From Mesaphorura yosii (taxonomy: Eukaryota; Arthropoda; Collembola; Poduromorpha; Tullbergiidae): DNA of 64,000 nt. Below are positions 1 to 35,929 of the stretch, piece after piece. The stretch is from the NCBI GenBank assembly GCA_009869945.1, contig WIXG01000049.1, forward strand, positions 186,001 through 250,000, written 5' to 3'. Made by a program: the position numbers and the translations under genes. Each line of letters starts with the position of its first letter. Within the stretch, counting starts at the first letter, position 1. A model generated the notes under the pieces. That model was given only the letters and a program-made list of their open reading frames with translations. It did not search any database and was not told the origin of the DNA.

Positions 1-1190
1 CAATCTGAATAGTCAACTCCACTGTTTTCTTAACTGAGTTCCCGCTTGTCAGCAATCTGCCACTCGCGATCATGCCAATGTACGTATCGCCGTCAATTTG
101 CGGATACGGAGCAGGAGGCTTTTGCAGGTCAACCTTGTTTTCTGTTCTCATCTTGTCCTTAAACTCGAGCGTCAAGGACGTCTTTGGGCACGCTGGTAAT
201 GTCAGAGTCACAGCCAGTTCTCCGTTTTCAGTTGAAGTTGTAGTCGTCGTGCCCGCGCTGGGCATATTTTCAGCTTGCTTATCTTTCGTCATCATTTTTG
301 AAAAAAACTTCTTCACTGGACTTTGCGACTTCTGGCTCTTTCCTGGTGACGGTTCCTTAGTCGGGCTCTGATTCTCGCTGTCTCCAATTGCTGTTTGAAG
401 AGATGACCAAAGATCCTCTGTCCAGGGTTCAACTACTTCCTCTAACCTGGCATAATAATCAACAACAAACTAATAGATAGCTAATAGGTTCTACATTGCA
501 ATGATTAGACTTACCCTACGGCGTCGTCAGCCCAGCCTGGATTATAAAACAGATTCGCACCAAGCTCCTGCAGTCGCTTGTGTATCGATTTCCCACAGTT
601 GCAGAAATTATTGAAGTTTGTATCTCCCAAACCTAGAAAAAGCAATATCAAGTTAGTTAGTGATTGTACAGTGCAAGCGCCAATCTGCATCAATAATTAG
701 CAACTCTTTACCTAAAATTGTATATCGCACACCGGCGAGGGTGTTTGCCTTCAGGAGCCTTCTTTTAATTTTTCTGAAGAATTTGTCGGCGTTTTCAGGT
801 GCATCACCTATCATGCCAAATGGATACCTCTGATCATCAGTACCCGTACATGATATGAATCAGTATGACCAGACTTACCATCACCGGTAGTGGACGTCAC
901 AATTATAATTGGAACGCGAATTCTTGCAAATTCGGCCTAGAATGAACAGTCATCAAACACCCCGTTTCACCAACTTTGAATAGCGATTACGACCTAAAGG
1001 GAATAAAATGAAAACTTACAATGTCGCACAACTCGTTCAAAGTGAACAACTTTGGATTCAGGAAATATTCCGAGATTGCCGTGTCCAGTAGTCCTTCCGC
1101 AATCGCTTGGGCGTTTCCGAGCTGTGTCCCGTAAAGAATTAAGCACGAGGTGTCTTCCGATATGATATCTTCTGCCTTGAGTGCTTTCAT
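1..1190 (-). CDS. MTRR: Methionine synthase reductase, 5' part (cut by window edge)
   Basis: Diflavin reductase that in animals reactivates methionine synthase by reducing oxidised cob(II)alamin with NADPH electrons. Five coding exons on the minus strand: 1190-1020, 936-879, 807-712, 632-515 and 446-1 (continues off the window). All junctions are GT-AG and keep phase. The start is the ATG at 1190, with A at -3; the first codons are followed by the FMN-binding loop [18 protein letters not shown]. Next come [17 protein letters not shown] and [18 protein letters not shown], then KRLQELGA and a WADDAVG-EPW stretch that match MTRR much better than other diflavin enzymes such as cytochrome P450 reductase. 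Exon 5 holds a Ser/Thr/Lys-rich linker and then the start of the connecting/FAD domain ([20 protein letters not shown]). The NADPH domain lies outside the window. The family call is from recalled homologues, not a search. Confidence 0.88.
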
Positions 1191-2471
1191 TATTACTGCC
1201 CGCCTAGCACGATAGATAAGGCACGTGTGTAATGTGAACAGATGACGGGTTTAAAATTCGAATTCTCACGGCTGCTGGTAAAATAAATCGGTAGAATGCG
1301 ACGGGGAAACTGAGAACGAAATTCGGACTGGGTCAAGATCAAGATCGGAATCAGTGGTAGTATCAGCGTCAGATCACGAATCGCGTGCCCTTGTGCTCTG
1401 GAGAACTTCAGTCAACGTCAACGTTTTTTTTTTGCTACAATTTAATCACGAACAGGTTTACGGATGACGAAACATGAAGAAGATGGCATCACAAGCCTTT
1501 CATGCATCAAAAGATGAGGAAATACACCAATATAGACGGCAAACTTCATATTCGTCATTTTCATGATAGCGTGCTTCACGTTACTAATCCAATTTCGCCA
1601 ATTTGCCATTGCTATTTACGAAATGATCTTGACCTTGGCAAATGCAGCGATTGACTGATTGGCAATTACACGTCCGTGGGTTCACCGCACGAAAGGAAAG
1701 TAGCATATTCTGGTAATCGCATCAAGTATCAGTGGAAGTGGAATCGATCAGATTCAGATCGAACGCACTGGAAGTTCGACCAAGACGAGGTTGACATGCG
1801 AATATAATCCAAATCCCAAAGGAGGTCAATGGCTCGTGTTTCCAGTAATTGGCAACTGGCTTGCAACGGAAATGGACGCAATTGAGATCTTGATTTTCCA
1901 AGAATTGTCCAATTCAAGTTATTGATGGCTATCTGGAAAGAAATGACAAGAAGGGAGCGAGCGGGCGACAACAAGAAAGGGGATTTTCTGTCTTCTGTGA
2001 TTTCGAAATCCATGCTCAATTTATTCTAAATCACAACTTCACAGCTGCGGGTACCAAATTCAAGAATTCCAATTTGAAACTCCACGCAGTGACTCGCCGA
2101 GTTGTCCAAGTGCATGAATAATTTTGAATATTTATTGGACTCATTTCCGTTAAAGCTGTGAGGAGACAAGCGGTAGGGCTAAAAAAAAGTGTTACCTTTC
2201 AAGCCTTGACGAAGGGTGAAAAGAATTAATAAATAAAATCCTGTTTTTAGCCTATTTTTGTACTTCTTTTCATGTTGGGCAACAATAAAACAGAAAATAC
2301 ATACGTAGCCGATCATCCATTTCAAGAGCAGCCTCATAAATATGGTGATGGATATAAAAATGACGCAGGCTGACGGCGTCTCCTGAAGGGGCCTTTCTAA
2401 ATATTCAGTCTCACCCAAGTTCAGCTGTAAAGCACATCTCGCAAGTCATAATTGACCAAGTGAGCATCAAA
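1191..2471. other. Divergent intergenic region between MTRR and the P450
   Basis: About 1.3 kb separates two genes that point away from each other, so both promoters should lie here. I see no strong TATA box, no convincing exon and no transposon ends. Open frames on either strand (for example 2019-1729 minus) lack recognisable protein features. Confidence 0.5.
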
Positions 2472-4209
2472 ATGGATTTCTTCGAGCTTCTGACTTCTTT
2501 ACTTCTTTTTCTGATTGCTGTCCTGGTTCTGTGGCAACTTTTCAGCTGGAAGGGCAGCCACTCGTATCCGCCTGGACCATGGGGCCTGCCCCTTATCGGA
2601 CACTTGTTTCAGTTGGGGCGAGAACCGCATAAGACGCTTACAGAGTGGAAAAGGGTGTACGGGCCCATCGTCGCGGTTCGATTCGGCAGTTTTCCGTAAG
2701 TCAATAAGAAATTCGAAATGAGCAGAACTGGTCTATTTTATTAAACTATTGACATTTGGTATCCACATGTCCAGGACAATTGCGATCAGCGACTTCAAAA
2801 TACTGAGAAAAATCCTGGTGGATCCTGCATTCAGTGGCCGTCCAGACATCGAAACGTTCAAGCATCGAAGCGGTGGAGCCCGACACGGTGAGCCCTTCAC
2901 TTTGAAGCCTCATCAACCCATCTGCAATCTCTCCCATGTTTCTTTTTGTTAAGGGATTTTATTTGGTGACGGCGACGAGTGGCACGAGCAACGACGCTTT
3001 GCCATCAAGCACTTGCGTGAGTTTGGATTTGGGAAGCGTTCCTTGGAAAGCACGCTCCAGAATGAGATCGCTGAAGTGCTCGAGCTCCTGGGACAGAGCA
3101 AAGGAGAGCCGGTTCAGTTTAAACCCCTGATTGCCGTAGCTGTTGTGAATTCGTTGTGGGTTATAATCACGGGAGAGCGATTTCAGCATGATGACAAGAC
3201 ACTACATGCGATGCTGAGCGCAATTAACGAGTAAGTCAGCGAACTAGAGACTGGAGGACAAGCACCATTGGAACAGGCACCTTAATATGATCATTCTGTT
3301 TCTTGAAGCAATTTAGAGAAATTCAACGGCTTGAGCGCGATCGCTATGTTTATGCCTTGGCTGACTCGTGCCTTCCCGAATTTCTCCGGTTTCACCGAAA
3401 TGACCAAAGATCTGGCCTCCATGCTCGATTTCCTGAACGGACCAATTGAGAGACACCGGAAGACCCTCGTGCATGGGAGCAGTCGGGATCTGATTGACGC
3501 ATACCTCAACGAAATTCACCAGTGCACGGATCCGGCGTCGTCGTTTTACTCGGATGGACCCGCCGAAATTATTTTGCAGACAGTCTGCCTGGACCTTTTC
3601 ACGGCGGGCGCGGAAACGACGACGACGACGCTTTCATGGATGTGCTTGTACCTGGCCGTGTATCCCGACGTCCAAGCGAAGGTGCATGAAGAGATTGACC
3701 GAGTCGTTGGGCGATCTCGGCTGGTTGGTCTGGAAGACAAGCCCAATCTTTCTTACCTGGAAGCTGTGACAATGGAGACGCTCCGTTTCTCTTCCGTCGT
3801 CCCGACCGGCCTATTTAAGAAGACACTCAGCAATGTCGTCCTGGACGGTTACCTGATCCCCAAGGACACGATGGTGGTGACTAACATATACGACGCGCAC
3901 TTTGACGAAGGGTACTGGGGCGATCCGCAAGTGTTTCGACCCGAACGCTGGCTGATCGTAAACGCGGAGTCTGACAAGGCCATGGTCGTCAAGCACGACT
4001 CCTTCTTCCCGTTTCTGGCTGGCAAACGATCGTGCATGGGCGAGGACCTTGCGAGAAGCGAGCTCTTCATATTTAGCAGCAACCTCCTGCAGCGCTTCAG
4101 CATCGAGACAGATCCGAACAACCGAAATCCGTCACTGGCGCCGGTCGTCAGCACGGTGCAGATGCCAAAGAGCCACAAGCTCGTGTTTAAAGAGCGAGCG
4201 AGCGCTTAA
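2472..4209 (+). CDS. Cytochrome P450, CYP2 clan, microsomal
   Basis: Haem-thiolate monooxygenase of the ER membrane. Four exons: 2472-2695, 2775-2887, 2954-3230 and 3309-4209, GT-AG with matching phases, giving 504 residues, the normal P450 length. The start is the ATG at 2472; the GTG at 2460 is not needed. Residues about 3-25 form the membrane anchor, followed by the proline-rich hinge PPGPWGLPLIGHL. WHEQRRF marks helix C. The I helix has AGAETT (304-309), the K helix ETLR (361-364), and the PERF-like motif is FRPERW (414-419). The haem loop FLAGKRSCMG carries the ligand Cys447. All invariant residues are present, so the enzyme should be active. The hinge plus RRF-helix C pattern is typical of the arthropod CYP2 clan. 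The CYP number and substrate cannot be read from the sequence. Confidence 0.93.
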
Positions 4210-4305
4210 GAAAGTCAGGATCACGGATTGGTTTTTATTGATAAGGAATTTCAAAAGGTCATCATGATCACACGATCAAAGATCAACGTATTTCCTTACT
4301 TATAA

Positions 4306-4311
4306 AATAAA
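4306..4311 (+). terminator. Poly(A) signal of the P450 gene
   Basis: Canonical AATAAA about 97 nt after the P450 stop codon, a typical position for a short 3' UTR. Confidence 0.6.
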
Positions 4312-6330
4312 TGTAAAGATTTGAACAATTTGAGGCATGTAGTACAGTAATTAAGGAGCATCACCGACACTTTCACAACCACCTACGAACAATACAACAA
4401 CTACAACAGATAATTTTAGTAGCCAGCTGTAGGCCGAGCACAAATCATAATCGTAATCTTGTCTTGTATAAAATCTCATTTTGTAATCATTTTGATTGTA
4501 CTGCTTGCCTGGTCAGAGAGGTTGGGTTTAGAGTTTAGAGATAAGATGCATTAGTGAATGTGTGCTAGGCCAGGCTCTAAGCTACCAACTATTGCTACAA
4601 TATTCTAATCTAAAGCTAAGGTACGTTATACATAACCAACAATTAACAATAACAACAACAGTTGGTGCAGTGCAAGGTGCATTTTTGGTTACAAAGTAAG
4701 GTAATATCATAATTTATTTATGAATGGATGAGCTAATCAGCTAATTTATTACACTATTACACAGGAAAGGCGTATTGCACATAGATTTGGAGATAAGGAG
4801 ATGAAGTCAATGGTGTCGTGTGTATTGCACATTAGTTGAGACAACTCATTCATTGAAGAGCGAATTCATTAATTATTCAGCAGGGCAGGGAAGGATACTG
4901 ATACATTAATCACTTGGTCTAGTTGATCAAGGTTAAGTACAGTTGAGATTTGTCGTAATTCTTAAACTAATTGTAATTAAGGATGAGGAAGAGAATTAGC
5001 TTAATAAACATTGCATACATGAACATTAACATAGTACGAGGTTCAAGTTTGTTGTGATTGTGGGATGAGGTAGCAGCATATCAGCTTGATGCTTGACGCT
5101 TAATTCAATCATTAATACATTACTCTTAATTACAATCACACAAGCTCTGTATCTTTTAATATTTTAATTTCCATGTCCAGTTAATAAATTCAGCAGAATG
5201 CTAAGGAAGGTACATCACAAAGGAATCGGGCCGGGCCGGAGGAATTAAACTAGACGTGTTGAATGTACTCTGGATTAAGATAAGAGAAACCAAAGAATTC
5301 GGTTTTATCCAAGTTCATCATGAACAGTTTGTCTATCGGTGTCAACTCAGTTTTTTCCGATGTAAATTGTTTATCAAAATTACCGACGTCTTTCCGATGT
5401 TTCTAAAAATGAAAGGGCTCAATTTAAAGCATCAACGCATCGAACAGGTAGCAGAGTGGTTGCTGTTGCTGAATCATCGCAGATCAGTGACAGAAGACAG
5501 CAGAGAGACAGATCAGAAACCAAAATCAGAGTCTCAACCAAATCAAATCAAGAACCAAACCAAACCAAACTAAAGAAGAACAGAAAGAGAAGAACATCAA
5601 CGGGCCAACGGCGGCACTGCACACAGATCCACGTCTACAATCTACAGCTTGGCTTGGCGTGGCTTTACTTTGCTTGCTACTCCTACACGACGACGACAGC
5701 GACAGGGCACCTTCAGCTGGTTAACTATGCTATGCTAATCTTGGCTAATGGCTATGCTCTAATGTCACCAGACTCACATTGGCAATTTGCTAGTCACACA
5801 CATGCATGAGCGTTAGTTGCTTGCAGCAATGTACTGGAACGTCAAGATCAAGAATTACGACGATGAGAAGATAAAAAAAAATGGAACGATACGAGGCAAT
5901 CATCGAAAATCTTAGCGTCATCTTCGATCGATTGAATTGTTGCAGTTGCATTGTTGCGTTTGCGACAACGGCAAGTACGTAAGTAAAAGTAGAGAGTAAG
6001 ATAAGGTTGTCTTTTTTCGTTAAATCTCCAGAGAGTCTTTGTCGAGAGTCACGCACTCACTCACACGCAGACGAGAATGTACGCAATTTATTAACTCAAT
6101 CAAAATCAAGATCAACATAAAGCCAAAATTAAATCAACCAACAAAAATACGTGTACTCAACTCAAACTAAAGGTTGATTACTTAATACATCAACAGAATA
6201 CTCAAATGATTCGATTCGTATCTTCAAAATACTGCACAACAAATACAAATACGTACGTAAATGATAGGATAATTAAAGCTCAGATTTCACAGATAACGAT
6301 AAACGATAAGGAGTTAGTCGTAGTGGTAGT
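4312..6330. other. Convergent intergenic/3' UTR stretch between the P450 and PKC
   Basis: AT-rich DNA with no supportable gene. It should contain the 3' UTR of PKC, which ends at 6331 and is read on the minus strand. Several TTTATT words (AATAAA on the minus strand) occur, for example at 6087-6092 and 4713-4718. Which one is used cannot be told. Confidence 0.45.
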
Positions 6331-29227
<22,897 letters not shown>

Positions 29228-32200
29228 TTTGCTAATGTCTGTGGCTTGTAATTGTAAAATCTTGGTCTTGATATCACGTTTTCTTTGGCACACGTGTTTC
29301 TTTCTCCGTTTTGTCCTCGTCGCTGTCGCGTTAATCTCAATAAATGCCTCGGTGCTAATTTATTACCGCACTATTTTTACATATTCACTCGTACCCAAGT
29401 CACAACCACACACGCGGTAATAATTTGGACTGATTTATCACTGCTAAATGTCAATTACGCGCATCACAAATAATTTGTGTTGATTAAAATCCGTGCGAGT
29501 GCCGTGCGAGTGCGAATGCCTGTGCTGAATCGTTGAGTGCTGTTTATTTTGCTATTCCTGTTGTTTTTGCCTTTTGCACATGCACGCGCATCCGCCAGAC
29601 AAGAAATATGCTGGAATATGAATCCGAGTGCGGTTCGTGCAATTGTATAACTTCTATTGCACAAACGTGCTCATGTGCTCAAGAAGAATCCTCCTCTTGA
29701 TCCGATCCAGTTCACAATTCACGTAATATTTTGGTTACGGCTTAGTGTAGTCCGTAGGAATGGGAAGGCAGTTGTTTTAGTCACTGGCAGAGGAGAGTAC
29801 ACTTTATTTACTACATGCACGGGCACGAGCGTAGCGTTTAGCGTAGAAGATGAATAGTATGAAGAAGATGCTGTGGACGTGATAATAAAAGCGATGGCGA
29901 GGATATGGACCATCACTTACACGTTCGCTGCAATTTTGTGTTCGGTATCGTTATCGTCAGCCCAGTGTTAAAATCTAAACGTGCGCCTAGAAATAAAGAA
30001 TGTGAATAGTGAATTTAGAATAAAAGTTTACTCGTATCGTATGTCTTTCTTTCTGTATGCATCCATGCATGAATGCAATGGAAATCTGACTTTGTGTCTT
30101 GGACGGATTCTGTGTGTGTGCACAGTCAAATGTGATTCCCCGATCAATAAATGTGGCACGAACACTGCAGGCATGCATGCATTGGCCTGGCCTGGCCCGG
30201 TCTGGTCGGGTCGTGTGCCGTCGCCGTCGCCGTATTTCTCATATCGCGTATCGTGAATCGTGTCGTGGGATTGTGCAAATAGTGAATGATAAGATAAACT
30301 TAACCGGCCTACTTCTTCAAAAACTTCTTTCTCCCGTCTTGTCTTGTCTCTGCTCTGCTGTTTTATTTTGCACGAATTCTCGACTGGCACATTTTATTGT
30401 ATTTCGCATTTTGTATTTCTTCAACTCTGTACTCATTCTGACTGACATGTCTTGATGCCTTCCTGCCCTGCTATTGCTACTGCCATTCCAGCCATCATGC
30501 AGTATGCATGCCGATGCTGCTAAGCTAAGTTAAAGCGCGTCTGCCTTTTCTTTTAACTCTACTCCTTACGGAATGTTATGTAATCTCTCATGTATCATGC
30601 ACGGTGCTGCGCTGATACACTGCAGCAAGCAAGATGAGATAAGGATGGACCAACCTCGGGAATTGTTTTCTACATCTACATGCAAATGCGCGTCATGTAT
30701 TATGTATTTGTAATATATTTTGTGTCTGATCCCCCCAAAACGAGATCAGAAACGCGGCCCTGCCCTGCTTCTTTTACGGAATCGCATTTTACTATTTCAC
30801 TTTCACGAATTCGCAAGCAATTCGTCGCCGCTGCGCTGCTCGCAGTCGTCGCAGTTCGCAGAATTTACCTACTCGCGGCCGCTGAAAAATGAAGGCATTA
30901 GTTGTCGTTCGTCACGACGAGATGAAAAACGCGAGCGAGCGCATAGCAAAGCCAATTTTCGGGGCTGGGTTGGGCTGGGCTGGCACCTAATCCGCGTTCT
31001 CTTCTCTTTCTCTCAGTATCACAATTCAGGACTCAGAGAGTTCGCTTCAATTCAATCGCATTCGCAAGTAATCTAGCTCCTTAAAGATTACTTGCACGCG
31101 CACGTCACGCACGGACCAGAATATCAGAAACAACAGAATAAAAAAGTAATTTCGGAGGATGAGTAAAAGTAAAAGTAATGCACACTTTACTACTTTACAC
31201 TACACGGCACAGATTTTTCATGTTTAAATCTAGACTAGACTAGAAACTGATTGGGCGTGCGGGCAGGCGTTTGTTTTCTTTTGCCGCAGCGATGTAGATT
31301 ATGGCGATAGCGTAAGACGCAAGGCCCAAATGGAAAAGTTACGTTGGCCTGTCACTTGCTTTTGTTTCTTCCAAAACACTGCACTGCCAACACCAGAATT
31401 GATACAGGCTTGCCCGTTTTGCCTTGTGAACTGTGAACCCGCAGTTTTTTGGCTGTAACAAAATGCAAGCGATTTGACAAGAAAAATCTGTTTACTTACG
31501 CTTTACGCCAAGATCGAAGCGAAGATCGCTTATATACTCGTTGTTGTGGGTGTGATGTTTTAATGGATGCACTTTCAGAAGACATGTACACAGGCGCGCA
31601 CGGCAAGAAACTGATACTGACAAGACACATACGATCATGCAACGCAACGCAGAGCAACGGCAATGGTGATGGCGATGGCAATGAATAATAGATACAATTA
31701 ATTATGCCCAATCGGTTCTGTCGGCTTTAAAAGGCTCATAAAACACGTGTAATGAGACAGGGCACTGCCAACTGCTGCTCTGCGGTTTAGCCAGTCTTGG
31801 ACCTGGACTCGGACTAGCACTGGATAACTCATTAATGCTAACTTGTCTATTGCCTGGCCAGGCCACACCGACTCGGCTAGGCTAAGCTTCTAGCAGTTTG
31901 CTGCTTACCATACCACGGAGTGGCTGAGAAACTGCTGCTGCTGTGGCTGGACCTGATAAGGACAGAAATAAGGAAAACCAATGCTCATATAAATATCATT
32001 GACATAATAAATTGTGCTGTCGTATCTAGTTGCTTTGCAACTTTTGTCCCAAAACATGATTTCCGGTGGATTTGTCAGCCATCAAACCCACCTACACTCG
32101 CAGAAATCTAATCACTTTTAGCCCGTTAACTTGAGTATATTCACCAATTTATAAATGGCGTTTCAACTTTCTGAATCTCAACTCAAGGTTCATGCCAATT

Positions 32201-32655
32201 CGCGTTTAAAGTGCCCATTGTGCCATTATCAAGTTCAATTCTTGTAATATAAAGCAGTAATCTATTCTACAGTTCTGACGAATAAATGGAGGTAATTAAA
32301 TTAATAGACTACTACACAGCAGCTACAGTCAAAGAATCATTTAACATCAAGGAGAAGTTAATCAGTTTTGGGCTTGGCGAGTAAGGTAAGCTGAAGCTGA
32401 TATTGCTATTTCGCTTGTTCTAATCGTGATCGCGAGTTTGTGGCTGGACGCTGAAGCTCGATTCCAGCTCCACGCCGCGTTCTCGCAACAAAGTTTTTGA
32501 GTTTTAGCTTCTTGGGGGAATTCAGTTTCATTTGAATGGTTCACAACTTTCAGGTACTATCAAGTTCGCAAATGCCGACTTAACTGTAGTAATTAGTCAA
32601 TACGCTACGGCTGCGGAAGAGGACTAAATAAGGTTTAGTTAATCATCGTGAAGCA
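29228..32655. other. Divergent intergenic region between PKC and DCTN5
   Basis: About 3.4 kb containing the promoter sides of both genes and perhaps 5' UTR exons of PKC. Open frames of up to about 120 codons exist on both strands but show no domain, no codon pattern like the flanking genes and no convincing splice partners. No transposon or RNA gene was recognised. Confidence 0.45.
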
Positions 32656-33382
32656 ATGGAACTCAAAGACATTTATTACGATAAGGCGACTTACGTGGAA
32701 ACGGTAAGCTAAGGCAATTCCAGTCACGAGCCAGCCGAATACGAACCGTATACAATTCATGATTGCTAATTTTGATGTTCATCAAATTGTAGCCACAAGG
32801 GAATAAAATCAGCAAGGAGACTGTCCTCTGTGGATCCCAGAACATCATCTGCGGCACCCGTACCATAATTCGTGAAGGATCAACGATTCGCGGTGATTTG
32901 GCGAATGTTCGCCTGGGAAGACAATGCATCATCGAAAGAAATGTAATCCTGCGACCGCCATTTAAGAAATTCAGTAAAGGGTAAGTTTAGCGTGTTATTT
33001 AAAGATAGGCCCATGGAAGCTGGCTCCGTTTCCGCAAGACATTATCGGTCAATGTTGTTAATTTCCCTGTAGGGTTGCCTTCTTTCCACTCCAGATCGGT
33101 GAACATGTGTTCATCGGCGAAGGCTCCGTCATCAACGCTGCTGTCCTCGGTTCCTACATTCACGTCGGTAAAAATTGCATCATTGGGCGTCGATGTGTTC
33201 TCAAAGACTGCTGTGCACTTGCTGACAACACCGTCTTGGCTCCTGAAACAACCGTTCCGAGCTTCGCCTATTACTCTGGATCACCAGGGACGTACACCGC
33301 AGAGCAGCCTGATTGCACGCAGGATATCATGATTGAGTACACCAAGAGCTACTACCAGCACTTCCTGCCGAGACAAACATGA
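32656..33382 (+). CDS. DCTN5: Dynactin subunit 5 (p25)
   Basis: Pointed-end subunit of the dynactin complex, which links cytoplasmic dynein to cargo. Three exons: 32656-32703, 32793-32980 and 33073-33382, GT-AG, phases matching, giving 181 residues against 182 in the human protein. The protein starts [16 protein letters not shown] and keeps the family blocks [62 protein letters not shown] and [10 protein letters not shown]. The repeating short hydrophobic hexapeptides are those of a left-handed beta-helix. The upstream neighbour PKC points away and SOAT follows on the same strand 2.5 kb later. Nothing is missing, so this should be a functional housekeeping gene. Confidence 0.96.
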
Positions 33383-33477
33383 CCATGATTTTCCATTATC
33401 ATCGCTTCCAGCTTGTTAGCTAATTTTTGTACTAGCCCAAAGTTTGTGATTTTACGGTCTTTTTGCATTTGTCTTGT

Positions 33478-33483
33478 ATTAAA
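33478..33483 (+). terminator. Probable poly(A) signal of DCTN5
   Basis: ATTAAA, the commonest variant of the poly(A) hexamer, lies 96 nt after the DCTN5 stop codon. Confidence 0.5.
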
Positions 33484-35929
33484 TATAGTCTTTATTTACA
33501 TTTTCCTTCAAGTGAAGGTTCTTCATTCATCTAAAGAATTATGAATTACTGTCTACAGTAAAGATTTGATGAGATAACCTCTCCTCTCTGCCACTAACTA
33601 TGATTTGATTTCATAAATCAGCTTGCCATGCGTGCAAAGCACATACACATGGCATTTTAAACTGGTAGACTCTCAGTTCCGAGCGTCGTATTAGTATTAA
33701 GTAGGTTCCCATTTGTCATTAAGAAATCAATTAGCCTTGCGTTTTGACCTGGAGTGGTGATGTCCAAATCATCAGTTGGCTAGTTGTGCTGTGAGTTGAA
33801 GCGACTGAGACTTTCATTTCCACAACTTGCGCCATGAGGAAAACTGGAACGTGTAACGCGTCGTCTTTACGGCTTAACATCGTTAAATTGGGATTTTACC
33901 AATACCACATATCAGCTATCAGCATCAGCAGCAACATATGGCTATGGCGTAAGGACATAAGCAAGGTTAATACTTTGTATTGGTGTACATGCTCCAAAGT
34001 ACCATGAATTCATTAAGCGTATTCTGCCGTTCTGCGTAAAAGTCAAGAACAGTACGCGATCGAATTTAATTTCCTCTTGTGTTTGCAGCTCATTTGTCGC
34101 AAGACAGGCCGCCAGAAGTAGTAAAGTCATTCATAATTTGGTGAAGCAGACTCGACTCGAGACTCGTAACCCAACTCAGAGATTACGTGTTCAGTTTAAC
34201 CAGCGCAGCGATAACTGCGCAAGTGGATTCTTATTTTAGTCCTGCGTTGCCTCGTGCTTCGCGATTCGTGTTCGTGATTCGTGTTGCAGGTGGGTGCATT
34301 ACTCGATTCGACAGACGGCTTGACAAATGTGACTGATTAGTGTGCATGCGGCCTAAAGATAAAGTTATTGTTATTGCTTTTGCGAATTTTTGTCCATCGA
34401 TTCTCATTCTCTTCTTGTGACAGTCGACAGTTATCATTTCGCGTATCTGAAGCCTACTTAACTCCGTGCCCGGTCGCATTGCACCGCACTCGGCACTCGT
34501 GATCTGCATAATTCACATTCGCATTCATCAGCCGACTCAACAACATTATCGACAGTCTGACAGCAGCAGCCTCGTATTCATTTCATGTGATTGTGACCTT
34601 TCCGAATTTGAACACACTTCAGACGGCGCTGTCAACGAGGACTTATGCCGCAAGCTGTAGGATTCACGCACGCACGTAGGACACCGTCAGGACACAAGAC
34701 AATCAGTTTCGGTTAAGATTAAGTCCGTGCGACTGGCAGAAGTTGAACGCAGATGCAAATCAGGTCTCGCATGGTCCGATTCCGATTCCGGTTTGATTCT
34801 AGTCACAGAATTCGAGTTTGTGAAGTTTTGCCTACAACTCAATCGAGCGGCGGTGCCAACAACAATTTAGTCATATCTGTATCTGTTTAACTTCAACTCT
34901 TCCGAGCCTCAAGATTTAAATCTTCAAATGGCGAGTCCGTGTGTCCGTGAAACTGTGGCTGCTGGCGTCAACGTAAGTGGACCAGAATCAACCACATTCA
35001 TTTCGAATCCATCAAGAGCATCAGGAATGTCCACAAGGAGGAACGGTGGTTAGTTGTAGTTATGATTTCTTCGACGTGACACACGGACGCTGAGCGATTT
35101 ATGCAATGGACAGGAACATTGAGCTGGTCAGCAAAATGAGGAGAAGTGGCCCAACCACTTCTTTCAAGTGGTGTCAAGCGTTTAAATTTCAACCACTTTT
35201 TAAAGGGTATCTTGATAATTAGCCAGAATAAGCGGAGAACTTAATTACTGTTGACTGCTGCTGACTTGACTCATTACTTGCGCAATGCTCTAACTAAATA
35301 CTGCAAAAGTATGATGTCACATGCCTCGAGACTCAGGCAGGATTTGCAAGTCAATTAGTTGTAGCTGCACTCTTGGTCTTTCCCTGCCTTGTATTTGCAT
35401 GTTTACTGTCATCTAATTAACACATGAAATTGTGAGTACAGAATCAACAAAAGACAAGGTCAGGACTCGAGCTGACTGAAATTCGCAAAATTCAAATGCA
35501 ATGCTGCAATGCATGAGTACGTCATGAGTATGAGTCGCTCGGAATCTTTGCGGATTTCCTCCAATAACTGACTCTGCAACTGCAGTTTGTACTGTCAAGT
35601 ATGACGTTGACTTTATTTAAGGCAGGAATTATTGCGCATGCAACAAGTCAATCATTAAAACAAGAAAATTCATCTCTCGTCACTCGTCAGCCAACGAGTC
35701 AAGAGTCAACTGGTCAACCTTCTGCTGCCGTTCGGCTTCGACGCTGCTGCTGGGTTCGAGTGAGAAAAAACGACTTGTTTACATCGCAAGCTGAACAGTA
35801 AACTAAACGCAAGCGCAAAAACTCAGTTTCGCAATAACAACAAATCAGAATAGACGAGACCCAGACATAATAATGCCGACCGTGTCATCGTTCCTTTTAT
35901 ACATTCATTTTCGGTTTATAATTTTGTAG
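33484..35929. other. Intergenic region between DCTN5 and SOAT
   Basis: About 2.4 kb. It should hold the SOAT promoter and first exon(s). An ATG at 34928 followed by 15 open codons and a GTAAGT donor at 34973 looks like an exon, but its phase does not fit the next SOAT exon (it would give an immediate TGA), so it can only be a 5' UTR exon or chance. Confidence 0.4.

Noticed and set aside
2460-2471. GTG codon as an earlier P450 start
   Set aside because: Animal genes start with ATG; the ATG at 2472 gives the expected membrane anchor directly.
34928-34972. ATG followed by 15 codons and a GTAAGT donor upstream of SOAT
   Set aside because: Phase does not fit the SOAT exon at 35930 (it would give TGA at once); at most a 5' UTR exon.
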